From contig NZ_RCMB01000009.1 of the NCBI RefSeq assembly GCF_011319465.1, forward strand, positions 1 to 64,000: a DNA stretch of 64,000 bases, in the 5' to 3' direction. The stretch is from Candidatus Nitrosotalea sp. TS (GTDB taxonomy: Archaea > Thermoproteota > Nitrososphaeria > Nitrososphaerales > Nitrosopumilaceae). The translations under genes and the position numbers were made by a program. The notes under the pieces were generated by a model. That model did no database searches, was not told the origin of the DNA, and saw only the letters and a program-made list of their open reading frames with translations. This document shows, piece by piece, positions 54,327 through 63,481 of this stretch (within the stretch, counting starts at the first letter, position 1; every line of letters starts with the position of its first letter).

Positions 54327-56617
54327 CTAGTGCAAGAGATTTTCTCTTTCACGCAATATGTTAAGGGCAGATCCTGCTTGGAACCACTTTATCTGGAAAT
54401 TGTTGTAAGAGTGGTTTAGCAACATGCCCTCCTTGGTACCATCATCATGATTGATGTATGCTTGCAACTGTTTGCCTGGCTGTATCTCTGAGAGCCCTAC
54501 AATGCTGATCCTGTCAGTTTCCCTAATCTTGTCATAATCAGATGGATTGGCAAATGTTAATGCAAGTACGCCTTGTTTTTTCAGATTGGTTTCATGAATT
54601 CTTGCAAAACTTCTCACTATTACTGAAGCGCATCCAAGATATCTTGGAGACATGGCAGCATGCTCCCTGCTACTTCCCTCGCCATAGTTGGAATCACCAA
54701 TTACAACCCACCGCAATCCCTTGTCCTTGTACTGTCTTGCAATGGCTGGAAAAGCATCGATGGTACCAGTGAGGAGATTTTTTCCTTTTCCTACTTCGTT
54801 GTTGTACGCATTAACTGCACCCAAGAAGATATTGTTACTGATTTTATCAAGATGGCCTCGAAATTGCAGCCAGGAACCTGCAGGTGATATGTGATCTGTC
54901 GTACATTTTCCTTTTGCCTTCAGTAAGATTGGCAAGTTTACAAAGTCTTTTCCATCCCATTTCGCAAATGGTTCAAGTTTTTGAAGCCTGTTACTGTTTC
55001 CAGGAATTGTTACTGCAACAAGATCTGGAATATCAGAAGGCGGGACGTAGACATCTTTTACACTTTGGAATCCTAGCAGTGGAACTTCTGGTGCCTTTTT
55101 TGGAGGCTCTAGTGTGAATTTTTTGCCATCAGATGCAGTAATTTGGTCTTTCAGCGGATTAAATGACAACCTTCCTCCAAGAGCAAGTGCAACAATCAGC
55201 TCTGGACTTCCTATGAAGTTCATCGTCTCTCTTCTACCATCGTTTCTTCCCGGAAAATTTCTGTTATATGATGTGATGATAGTGTTAGGCTCACCTGGTT
55301 TTAGTTCAGGTCTTTGCCATTGTCCAATACATGGCCCACATGCATTTGCCAGTACAGTTGCTCCAACTTGTTGTAGTGTCTCCATCTGTCCATCCCTTTC
55401 TATTGTAGCGCGTATCTGTTCAGAGCCTGGTGTCACCAAGAGAGGGATCTTTACTTTCAATCCTTTGGCCTTTGCTTGCTCTGCCACATTTGCAGCTCTT
55501 GTCATGTCTTCGTAAGAAGAATTGGTGCAGCTGCCAATCAGTGCAACAGAGATTGTATCTAGATAGTTATTTTTCTTGACATCGTCTGCAAGCTGTGAGA
55601 TTGTCCTTGCAAGGTCTGGCGTATGTGGACCTACTATATACGGTTCAAGTTTTGAAAGATCAACTTCAATTACTTTATCAAAATATTTTTCTGGATGTTG
55701 CTCAACATCCGGATCGGCAGCAAGTGATTCCTTGTGAGCATTTGCAATGTCGGCAATCTTTTCACGGCCTGTCGCCCTAAGATAGCTTCCATTTTTTCAT
55801 CATATGGAAACAATGAACATGTAGCTCCGATCTCTGCTCCCATGTTGGTTATTGTTGCCTTTCCTGTACAGCTTATTGTTCTAGCACCGGGCCCAAAGTA
55901 TTCCACAATGGAGTTTGTTCCGCCTGAAACCGTAAGCTTTGATGCAACGTATAGTATGATATCTTTTGGTGCAGTCCAGCCATTTAGTTCGCCTTTTAGA
56001 TTAATGCCAATTTTTTTTGGATATAGAAGCTCCCAAGGAAATCCAGCCATGACTTCGGCCGCGTCTAGACCACCAACTCCCACTGCCACCATCCCAAGCC
56101 CGCCTGCGTTTGGAGTATGAGAGTCAGTCCCTATCATCAGTCCTCCTGGAAATGCATAATTTTCTAAAACTACTTGATGTATTATTCCAGCACCCGGTCT
56201 CCAAAATCCTAAACCAAATTTTCTTGAGGCAGATTCAAGAAACTTGTAAACTTCGCTATTTTCATCAAGAGCCAGTCTGGTGTCTTCCACACTTCCCACT
56301 TTAGCTTGTATGAGATGATCACAGTGCACTGTGCTTGGAAGTGCAACTCGTTTCAGCCCAGATTGCATGAATTGCAGTATTACCATCTGACCTGTGACAT
56401 CCTGCAATGCCACTCTATCTGGTTTGAGAAAGACATACGACTTGCCAGGCTCAAAGTCCTTTGAAGTATCAATATCTTCCAAGTGTCCTGCAAGAATCTT
56501 TTCTGCCAAAGTTAGCGGTCTGTTTATTGTTTTTCTATATTTTGAAACATTTTCCTCTAGTTTTTTGTAAACGCCAGAAACAAGCTCAGGAGTTGTCCCT
56601 ATATCCATGATAAACAT
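54327..56617 (-). CDS. acnA: Aconitate hydratase, mitochondrial type (frameshifts)
   Basis: Isomerises citrate and isocitrate in the TCA cycle. N-terminal frame: [80 protein letters not shown]. After shifts near 55780 and 55510: [20 protein letters not shown] (Fe-S Cys), [16 protein letters not shown] (two more cluster Cys), [20 protein letters not shown], and the swivel domain [20 protein letters not shown]. Restored length is about 760 residues, as for the mitochondrial form. Exact start is one of two Met near 56617. Confidence 0.93.
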
Positions 56618-56673
56618 ACTTACAATGATCTGAATTTAATATAAATCGTCCTAGGCAGCTCAGATTAGAAGTT

Positions 56674-57291
56674 CTAGTTTTTCTTTTGCACTAGATTAAC
56701 AAAGTACTTGTGTATTGAAAGATCTGCTGTAAGTTCGGGATGAAATGAAGTGCCGATGATGTTTCCTTGCTTTACTGCAACTATTTTTTCATTGAATTTT
56801 GATAGTATCTCTACATCCTTGCCTGCATCTATGACTGATGGTGCCCTTATGAAGACCCCACGAAACTTTGGCACACCGATCTTTTCAAGTGCAACATCTG
56901 CCTCAAACGAGTCCTTCTGCCTTCCAAAAGTATTTCGCTCTATCTTGATATCAAGATAGTCTAGCAGTGGCTGTTCCATATCTCCTACAACCCTATCCTT
57001 TGCCTTCTTTGACAAGAGTATCATTCCGGCACATGTACCCAAGACTGGTATGCCAGATGCAATTTTTTCTTTTATCTTTTTCAAAGAACCGTTAACTAGT
57101 GAAAGTGTTCCAATTACAGTGCTCTCCCCTCCAGGAATGATGAGTCCGTCAAGATCTGAGATTTGGTCTGGATTTTTTACTTCAGTTACAACTCCTTCAA
57201 CTCCGAGCTCATCCATTGCCATTCTTGTAGCAGTCAAGTTCTCTGCAACATCGCCCTGGACAGCAAGTATGCCAATGTTTACGCCGGTCAT
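56674..57291 (-). CDS. pdxT: Pyridoxal 5'-phosphate synthase glutaminase subunit PdxT
   Basis: Class I glutaminase that releases ammonia for PdxS. IGILAVQGDVAENL, IIPGGESTVIGTLS, the nucleophile GTCAGMILLSKKA, RNTFGRQKDSFEADV, RAPSVIDAGKDVEIL and the His-Glu pair IIGTSFHPELTADLSIHKYF. Length of 205 residues is normal. It directly follows pdxS in the same direction, 24 bases apart. Confidence 0.96.
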   Translation of the reverse strand: MTGVNIGILAVQGDVAENLTATRMAMDELGVEGVVTEVKNPDQISDLDGLIIPGGESTVIGTLSLVNGSLKKIKEKIASGIPVLGTCAGMILLSKKAKDRVVGDMEQPLLDYLDIKIERNTFGRQKDSFEADVALEKIGVPKFRGVFIRAPSVIDAGKDVEILSKFNEKIVAVKQGNIIGTSFHPELTADLSIHKYFVNLVQKKN

Positions 57292-57315
57292 GCAGTACTG
57301 CCTCTTTCCTGCATC

Positions 57316-58258
57316 CTAAGTTCCAAATTCTTTGGTATCAAGTCCCAACATGGATTGTCTCTCGTCTACCATCTTTTGCGCTTCCTTTACTTTGTCAGGG
57401 ATCTTCCCAGAATGTTGTGGCAAGGACTACAGCTTGTGCCCTCTCTTTTGCATCTTCAGACTTGAATATTCCAGAGCCGACAAAGACTCCGTCACATCCC
57501 AGAGTCATCAAGTATGCAGCATCTGCAGGAGTTGATATGCCACCTGCTGCAAAATTTACTACTGGCAGCCTGCCAAGACTTGCAGTCTCTTCAACAAGTG
57601 AGTACGATACTTTGAGCTCCCTTGCAATACTGACTAGATCTTGTTCGTCTCCAGCATCATAGATTGATTTTATGCGTCGCAATTCGGTATTTACATTTTT
57701 TATGTGAATCACAGCTTCTGCAACATTCCCAGTTCCAGGCTCGCCTTTTGTTCTAATCATTGCTGCGCCTTCTTCAATTCTTCGCAGTGCTTCGCCCAGA
57801 TTTCTTGCGCCGTTAACAAAAGGTGTTGTAAAATCCCATTTCCAGATGTGATGAAATTCGTCTGCCGGTGTGAGCACTTCGGATTCATCAATCATATCAA
57901 CATCGGTTTCTCCCAAGACCTTTGCCTCATAGACATGGCCTATCCTGCATTTTGCCATCACGGGTATGGTTACAGAATCCATTATCTCTTCAATAACTCT
58001 AATGCTAGCTGTCCTAGCTACACCTCCAGCCTTTCTTACATCAGATGGAAGCTTATCCAGTACCATTACTGCCACAGCCCCTGCATCCTCTGCTATCTGG
58101 GCCTGCTCTACTGTTGTAACATCCATAACAACACCATTTTTTAGCATATGAGCAAAACCTCGCTTCAGAGTTGAGGTGCCCCTATGCGTTTCAAATGATC
58201 CTAGCTTCTCTCGAACTATTCCTTTTGCATTACCAAAATCGCCTGAAAGTGGAATCAT
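57316..58258 (-). CDS. pdxS: Pyridoxal 5'-phosphate synthase subunit PdxS (frameshifted end)
   Basis: Makes PLP from ribose-5-phosphate, glyceraldehyde-3-phosphate and ammonia supplied by Pdx[81 protein letters not shown], the phosphate site [40 protein letters not shown]. An inserted base near 57400 truncates the frame after FWEDP; the expected tail [20 protein letters not shown] follows to 57316. Restored length is about 313 residues. Confidence 0.96.
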
Positions 58259-58385
58259 GTAGTTTGATCGGCTCGAGATCTATTTATTTTATGGTTCTAG
58301 CAAGCTGGAAACGCATGCCTTCAGATCTAGATTTAATGCATCAGTGGAACTGATTACACACGTTCTCGCATTTTCTTCAGAGTGC

Positions 58386-58919
58386 CTATTTTGTTATCTC
58401 GCCTATGATTCCATCAAGGCTTGACTGTACCTGAGTTATAATCGGCGGGACAAATTCCTGGCTGGCGTTTTGGTCTGCCCATTGAAGATTGACAGTTTTG
58501 CCATTGAGAGTAACTTGAATGCTATATTTTTCATAATTTGAAGCGTCGGGCTTTACTTGGTAGACGTTATTTGGAATATCCACAAACCCAGTTTCCTTTA
58601 CAAGTGCCTTCAATTGCGTAAATTCATCTTGAGACAGTTGAGATTTTATGTCAGGCTCTGAGTAGCCATTTTTTGTAAGACTGTACACAACAGAGCCATC
58701 ATTTTGTATTGTCAAGACTTCGGCAGTATCTGCCCCGATGCTTTGGGTGAGCCCAAACGATATCTTTTCTAGATGTTCTTTTGTATATTGGAGAGTCATT
58801 ACATCTTCAGAGTTCACTGCCGAGCTTTGAATCTCAGGCCTTGTCAATTGAGGAACAACTATGAAGATGGCTGCAAGTATAGGAATAGCTCCTAGTATGA
58901 GTACTATTGGTTTGACCAT
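58386..58919 (-). CDS. Membrane-anchored extracytoplasmic protein
   Basis: 177 residues with an N-terminal anchor KPIVLILGAIPILAAIFIVV. The extracytoplasmic part is beta-rich with an amphipathic LSQDEFTQLKALVKETGFVD helix and YEKYSIQVTLNGKTVNLQWA. The repeated positions resemble the thaumarchaeal DUF of secreted, proteinase-inhibitor-sized proteins, but no firm family. It lies upstream of tRNA-Trp on the opposite strand. Confidence 0.65.
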   Translation of the reverse strand: MVKPIVLILGAIPILAAIFIVVPQLTRPEIQSSAVNSEDVMTLQYTKEHLEKISFGLTQSIGADTAEVLTIQNDGSVVYSLTKNGYSEPDIKSQLSQDEFTQLKALVKETGFVDIPNNVYQVKPDASNYEKYSIQVTLNGKTVNLQWADQNASQEFVPPIITQVQSSLDGIIGEITK

Positions 58920-59078
58920 GATTTTTCAACTAATTTTTTTGAGGTTACGCAAATGAAAGAAAACTGTGTCAGTTTGGTAGAATTCATACTTTTTCCCAAT
59001 TAATCAGGTTCTCATGTCTGCAATAAATCTTCAGAAACTAAGTAAATTAAAATTCAAGTGCATTTATTGACCAAGCGT

Positions 59079-59234
59079 GGGGTCGTAGCCTAGCCTGGCA
59101 TGGCGACAGGATAGATCACATGATCACCGCTAAGGGCTCCAGTGGTTAACTAGCTTCACTGACGAAAGGATGATGTACAGTTTGGAGCTGTAGTGACCCG
59201 TGTGTCGCCGGTTCAACTCCGGTCGGCCCCACCA
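59079..59234 (+). tRNA. tRNA-Trp (CCA) with two putative introns
   Basis: Acceptor GGGGTCG (59079) pairs with CGGCCCC, discriminator A (59231), then an encoded CCA. T arm GCCGG-TTCAACT-CCGGT. The loop CTCCAGA with anticodon CCA is rebuilt by removing about 59143-59195 at canonical position 37/38. To pair AC-GGG with CCCGT, a second intron of about 26 bases (59108-59133) must be removed from the 5' anticodon stem. Without it the stem has one A-C mismatch and no proper anticodon. Exact splice sites are uncertain. Confidence 0.7.
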
Positions 59235-59346
59235 TTTTTTAGATCCATCATTTTGGAGAACAGTTATAAGGAAAAACCAGCTATCTAAAACTGATCAAGT
59301 TGGGGATGATTTACGGTAATTGTTATAAAAATGGAGGACAAAAAAA

Positions 59347-59979
59347 TTGAGTCGCGGTAATTTTCCTACATTTGGGGCTTCTAAAACTGGAACATATGTT
59401 TCCACTCTGAAAAATTATAACCTGCCTCCTTTCATTCTTGAAAAGGTCGCAACAGATTGCAAATCAGACCTGGTCCGAAAAGGAAGGATCGAGGAACGTC
59501 TGCAAAGCATGAACGACGCGGCTCTTGAAATTCTTCATAGGGTTTTTGTTGATTGTGAGGAAGACTCTGATGGCACTTATGCCAACTATCGCTTTTTTGC
59601 ATATATCTCCAGCATGTTTCACAAGTGTGAAATTCTTCTAAATGAAAAGATTCCAGGTGATTCTGGCAAGGTTCACAAGATTCCAATTGCAGTAAAAAAC
59701 AACGGCATGTACATTGCTGTTGGTTTTAACAAGTCAAGCGGCGGCCCAATATCAAAGAGGGAAGCAGTCAAGTTCTATGAGCTTGTAGACGATATCAAGA
59801 AAGGAGAACATGGAAACCAACTTTCAGAAGGTGTGTATGGTTCTTCAGTTGGTTTTGATGGCGAGGCACTTGTCACCTTGGAGAAATTAAGCAAGGCTCG
59901 CAAAAAGGATCCACAAAACAAAATAGATTTTAAAACAGCAAGCTTTGGAAATAGAATCTATTCTGTCACAAAGTGCTAG
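59347..59979 (+). CDS. Conserved hypothetical protein (210 aa)
   Basis: A soluble protein starting TTG at 59347 (SRGNFPTFGASKTGTYVSTL). The middle shows DCKSDLVRKGRIEERLQSMN, YRFFAYISSMFHKCEILLNE; the end is Lys-rich with QLSEGVYGSSVGFDGEALVT. No motif recognised. Its 3' end overlaps a converging zinc-finger gene by four bases. Confidence 0.6.
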   Translation: MSRGNFPTFGASKTGTYVSTLKNYNLPPFILEKVATDCKSDLVRKGRIEERLQSMNDAALEILHRVFVDCEEDSDGTYANYRFFAYISSMFHKCEILLNEKIPGDSGKVHKIPIAVKNNGMYIAVGFNKSSGGPISKREAVKFYELVDDIKKGEHGNQLSEGVYGSSVGFDGEALVTLEKLSKARKKDPQNKIDFKTASFGNRIYSVTKC

Positions 59980-60092
59980 TGCTTCTTTTTAGCAGAACAG
60001 AATTTTGTATGAACTTGTTTTTCTACAGTTAACGTTGTTTCATTTTCGTGAAACATTTTCTGACCGCAGTCAGGACAAATGAATTCTGGCAT
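59976..60092 (-). CDS. Small zinc-finger protein (38 aa)
   Basis: MPEFICPDCGQKMFHENETT, then VHTKFCSAKKKH. A CxxC pair and an H-x3-C pair would make one C2HC zinc finger. ATG at 60092, stop at 59976. Convergent overlap with the 210-residue gene. Function unknown. Confidence 0.55.
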   Translation of the reverse strand: MPEFICPDCGQKMFHENETTLTVEKQVHTKFCSAKKKH

Positions 60093-60196
60093 GAAAAAAC
60101 TCTAAGACACTTACTTATAGTCTTTTAGAAGATTTCAAAATATATGCATTGAGAGATAAATAGTAGGAAAGATACGCAACCTATTTCAGTCATGGT

Positions 60197-60472
60197 GTGG
60201 AAATTGCTAAAATAATGGCAATGGAAGATGCCGAGACATCGGACAAGACATTTGGATGGTTCTATTACAAAAGGGGAAGATATTTTGGGGTTGCAAAGAA
60301 CCATTACCTTCCGCCAGGAAAGTGGCAGACTCTATGCGGCAACCACATTGTTGAACAGTCAGATATATCGCATGTTCGTTTTACTGACACGGATCAGCTT
60401 TTCAGACGCAAGCTTTGCAAGAGCTGCTCAAGTTTGCTCAATGCCAAGTCCTTTGTTGGAAACCTAGTCTAG
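60197..60472 (+). CDS. Small conserved protein (91 aa)
   Basis: SDKTFGWFYYKRGRYFGVAK, LPPGKWQTLCGNHIVEQSDI, and the C-terminal RRKLCKSCSSLLNAKSFVG. A Cys-Gly-Asn-His region plus CxxC could form a zinc site. Start uncertain among three near Met codons. Function unknown. Confidence 0.55.
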   Translation: MEIAKIMAMEDAETSDKTFGWFYYKRGRYFGVAKNHYLPPGKWQTLCGNHIVEQSDISHVRFTDTDQLFRRKLCKSCSSLLNAKSFVGNLV

Positions 60473-60496
60473 CATATACTGCATAGTTTCAATGTT

Positions 60497-61063
60497 CTAC
60501 TGCTTCAGACTTGAGGTGTCAAGTGTTGCAAAAAGCGGATCCTTCTCAGTTTTTTTGTTGTTTGCATCATAGTACTCAAATGGTAATGCTGCAAAAAGAT
60601 GCTTGTCCCATATCTCGTGCACGAGTTCTTTATAGTTCTTATATTTAGCTTTTCTGAGAAACTCGTGAGAAAGCTCGTGAGAGACCTTTGTGCAGTTTTT
60701 TTCCATTAGAAAATTGACGTCATCTTTTTGTGGGCTCTTTTGCCACCATGCCATCCCAAAGTTTTCTGCAAAATAACCTTCGCATGTACAGTCTGTCCAC
60801 ATTGGCCTAAAATATGTCAGATAAAAGTGAAAAATGTCTTCACCTCTGTTTACATGGTCTTCCATGATTACAGGAGTGTCAAGTATCCGAAACCTTCCCC
60901 CAGATCTTACTATCATCTCGTCTGATTGGACATCTACCTTCTGTGAAAATGTCTTTTCAATCCATGTCTTGTAAAAATTGGCCATCTTTTCCACATATTG
61001 GAATTCCCACTTTCTTTGCTCAAGTTCTTCCTCCTTTACGAGAAATATGAAGTGTAGCAGCAT
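60497..61063 (-). CDS. Putative zinc-metalloprotease-like protein (HELSH motif)
   Basis: 188 residues. NCTKVSHELSHEFLRKAKYK holds H129-E130-L-S-H133, an HExxH metalloprotease-type motif, followed about 20 residues on by LVHEIWDKH with candidate third ligands. N-terminal MLLHFIFLVKEEELEQRKWE is helical. Surrounding YFRPMWTDCTCEGYFAENFG suggests a small catalytic fold, but no known peptidase family was matched. Start ATG at 61063. Protease role is inference. Confidence 0.55.
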   Translation of the reverse strand: MLLHFIFLVKEEELEQRKWEFQYVEKMANFYKTWIEKTFSQKVDVQSDEMIVRSGGRFRILDTPVIMEDHVNRGEDIFHFYLTYFRPMWTDCTCEGYFAENFGMAWWQKSPQKDDVNFLMEKNCTKVSHELSHEFLRKAKYKNYKELVHEIWDKHLFAALPFEYYDANNKKTEKDPLFATLDTSSLKQ

Positions 61064-61234
61064 ATTTGCTCAAGGATATAACACAATTAAAAGGTCTTTT
61101 GCAGAACGCTAGTTAGTGTTATATTTCATAAATTTTTGCTCTGGCAATTTTTAGAAATATCATGCACGAAAAAACAAAAATTGAAGATTATGCTCTTGAA
61201 AATATGTAGAGTGTAGGGATAGAAAGTTAGGAAA

Positions 61235-61474
61235 CTAACTTTGACCTTCGATTCCCATCAAAGTTAGAGTAGAACGAATCTTCTCTATTTTACGGATCTT
61301 CCATGTGATAATCTCCCTGAGGGCTTCTACTGTTGGAGATTCAATTTTGGCCAAAATATCGTAGGCTCCAAACGTACCATGAACTTCTTTTACTCCGGCT
61401 ATTGCTTTCAGCTGTGAAATGATTGCTTCTTCTGAGCCCAGTTCACAATTTATTAGCACATATGCAGTTGCCAT
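61235..61474 (-). CDS. Stand-alone Lrp/AsnC ligand-binding (RAM) domain protein
   Basis: 79 residues from ATG 61474 (MATAYVLINCELGSEEAIIS). The beta-alpha-beta pattern with GVKEVHGTFGAYDILAKIES and PTVEALREIITWKIRKIEKI is the RAM effector domain of Lrp regulators without the DNA-binding helix-turn-helix. Such proteins bind amino acids and can modulate partner regulators. A longer start to 61540 is not supported by the fold. TATA-like sequence precedes it. Confidence 0.9.
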   Translation of the reverse strand: MATAYVLINCELGSEEAIISQLKAIAGVKEVHGTFGAYDILAKIESPTVEALREIITWKIRKIEKIRSTLTLMGIEGQS

Positions 61475-61935
61475 AGTATATCTATACAAGGCAAATATAT
61501 CAATAGATCTGTTGTTTTCCGTCTCTGCAATAATTGTCAAGTTGTATCATAATTAAGAATAAGACTCGTTTTGTGTTCAAAAATAGCAAAAATTATTGCG
61601 ATTACAGACATTTTTCAAAAATTAAATGAATGTTCCCCGGTTCTGACTCACAGAAAATCATTGGTAATTTTTAGCCTAAACCCTCATCTTGTTTTCATAC
61701 CGGGGTGCCCTGTCGCACGGCTGGGTGGACCAAAAATCATATTTTATCATCACAGTCCGTCTGCGTGCATTTGGGGCGTAATGAATTATCTTCTAGTCAA
61801 ATATTAATCCAGTGAGTTTTATCCAACGTTGCATAACAGGCACAAAACAGCGATTCTTATGCAATATTCATGGAAGTTCTGAAGATGTCAGGGTTTGAGT
61901 ATAAAATGTTGCCTGTGCAATTTCGTGGTTTGGAA
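61475..61935. other. Gene-free gap with a GC-rich segment
   Basis: No convincing protein gene is seen on either strand. A GC-rich stretch (61690-61725) stands out in the AT-rich background. CCCCGGT near 61635 and ACCGGGG near 61700 form a 7-base inverted repeat about 60 bases apart. GCACG near 61715 can pair with CGTGC near 61775. A structured RNA is possible but unproven. The remainder holds promoter-like AT-rich DNA for the flanking genes. Confidence 0.25.
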
Positions 61936-62319
61936 CTATACTACTGCTTCTGCCTCTATTTCCACAAGTATTTCAGGATCTATAAACCGGTTAACCTCCA
62001 CCATTGTGCAAGTGGGCCTGATCTTATCAAAAAACTCTGAATGTGCTTTTGCGATTTTCTTCCAATCTTTGATATTGGCTACAAAAATCCTTATGCGCAC
62101 CACATTTTCCAAGTTTGAATCAAACTGCTTTAGTGTTGACTCGATATTTCTTATTGCCTGTACTGCTTGTTTGTATGGATTTCTTTTTCCTACTATCTTG
62201 CCAGATTTGTTAGTTGCAGTAGTACCAGAAACATAGATGACAGAACCTACACGAATTGCTCGTGAATATCCCACTATTGATTCCCATTTTATACCTGAAA
62301 AAACTTTTTTTCTATCCAA
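61936..62319 (-). CDS. RidA-family (YjgF/YER057c) protein
   Basis: 127 residues. WESIVGYSRAIRVGSVIYVS, GTTATNKSGKIVGKRNPYKQ, IESTLKQFDSNLENVVRIRI, and RPTCTMVEVNRFIDPEILVE, IEAEAVV. The trimeric YjgF fold with the conserved Arg/Glu near the end is clear. Classical RidA deaminates reactive enamine intermediates of PLP chemistry; the start is ATG 62319. Confidence 0.92.
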   Translation of the reverse strand: MDRKKVFSGIKWESIVGYSRAIRVGSVIYVSGTTATNKSGKIVGKRNPYKQAVQAIRNIESTLKQFDSNLENVVRIRIFVANIKDWKKIAKAHSEFFDKIRPTCTMVEVNRFIDPEILVEIEAEAVV

Positions 62320-62528
62320 TCACTTTTTATTCTTTAATGATAACTTGATAAGGTTTTCAATTTTGTCTTGCGAAAGCGAGAGAATTTCATTTCTTGCCTG
62401 TTAAACTTTCTAAATTCGTGCTCAGAAATTATAAATTTGTCACAATTGGAACCCAAGACTCCCTATTTCTACTAAAGATGACTGGGAATCAAAAAGGTAT
62501 AAATTTGATCAAACAAAACTTGGCAATA

Positions 62529-62999
62529 ATGGTAAAACCAATTCCAGATGGATATCACTCTGTTACTCCCACACTGACCATAAGTGGAGCATCTGACGCA
62601 ATAGAATTTTACAAAAAAGCATTTGATGCAAAGGAAGTTAACAGGTTTCTAGGACCAGACGGCAAGTCAATAATGCATGCAGAAATTAGAATTGGTGATT
62701 CTGCAATAATGCTTTCTGATGAAATGCCATCAATGGGATGCTTGTCGCCAAAATCAACAGGAGGGCCAAGCGGTGCAATATACTTGTATGTGAACGATTC
62801 AGACTCTGTCTTTAACAAAGCTGTTTCAGCCGGTGCAAAGCCAATGATGCCAATGATGGATGGGTTTTGGGGAGACCGTATAGGCGCTATTTCAGATCCT
62901 TTTGGCCACAGGTGGACGATAGCAACCAGGAAAAAAGAAATGACGATGGAAGAGATAGAAAAAGCTGGTCGTGAATTCATGAAAGGCCAATGCAAATAA
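62529..62999 (+). CDS. VOC-superfamily (PhnB-like glyoxalase-fold) protein
   Basis: 156 residues from ATG 62529 (MVKPIPDGYHSVTPTLTISG). Two beta-alpha-beta-beta-beta modules with AIEFYKKAFDAKEVNRFLGP, IMHAEIRIGDSAIMLSDEMP, AIYLYVNDSDSVFNKAVSAG and WGDRIGAISDPFGHRWTIAT. This is the PhnB-like VOC subgroup. The reading upstream of 62529 lies in promoter DNA. Enzyme activity unknown. Confidence 0.87.
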   Translation: MVKPIPDGYHSVTPTLTISGASDAIEFYKKAFDAKEVNRFLGPDGKSIMHAEIRIGDSAIMLSDEMPSMGCLSPKSTGGPSGAIYLYVNDSDSVFNKAVSAGAKPMMPMMDGFWGDRIGAISDPFGHRWTIATRKKEMTMEEIEKAGREFMKGQCK

Positions 63000-63035
63000 A
63001 CGAATCTTTTTTACAAGAATAAAAAAAATTCCAGC

Positions 63036-63461
63036 ATGATAAAACAAACATTTGATTTTCACGGTACAAAGATTACCATCAAGACTTTTACTTCTGAAAC
63101 TAATGGCGCATATACAGTACTTTATGTAATACATCCTCCCAATGTAGGACCTGCATTACACATGCATCCAAAAGGCGCTGAGAGTTTTTACATAATCAAA
63201 GGAGAATATGAATTTGTACTTGGAGACAAGACATTGAAAGCTAAAACTGGAGATGTGGTAACAGTTCCAAAAGGCATTCCTCACAAATTTAAGGTTGGAA
63301 ATAGCGGCGGTCAAGTGTTGATAACAAGTCCACCTCACTTGGAAAATTATTTTTTCCAGGTAAGTGAGCTATTAAGTAAGGGCGATGTCTCGTGGGAAAC
63401 AGAATTCTCAATAGCCAAACAATATGGACAAGTTTTCTTGGAGAATGCAGGTCACTGGTAA
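63036..63461 (+). CDS. Cupin-domain protein
   Basis: 141 residues. The cupin motif 1 PALHMHPKGAESFYIIKGEYEF with metal His and Glu, then VPKGIPHKFKVGNSGGQVLI as motif 2. One metal-binding barrel. The end (FEVSELLSKG-like helix and KQYGQVFLENAGHW) extends past the barrel. Substrate unknown. It converges on pheT. Confidence 0.85.
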   Translation: MIKQTFDFHGTKITIKTFTSETNGAYTVLYVIHPPNVGPALHMHPKGAESFYIIKGEYEFVLGDKTLKAKTGDVVTVPKGIPHKFKVGNSGGQVLITSPPHLENYFFQVSELLSKGDVSWETEFSIAKQYGQVFLENAGHW

Positions 63462-63481
63462 GCCAAAAATGGCTTCCGTAA

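Noticed and set aside
61571-61807. Reading frame in the gene-free gap
   Set aside because: The frame has an unusual composition, overlaps the GC-rich inverted repeats, and shows no family pattern.
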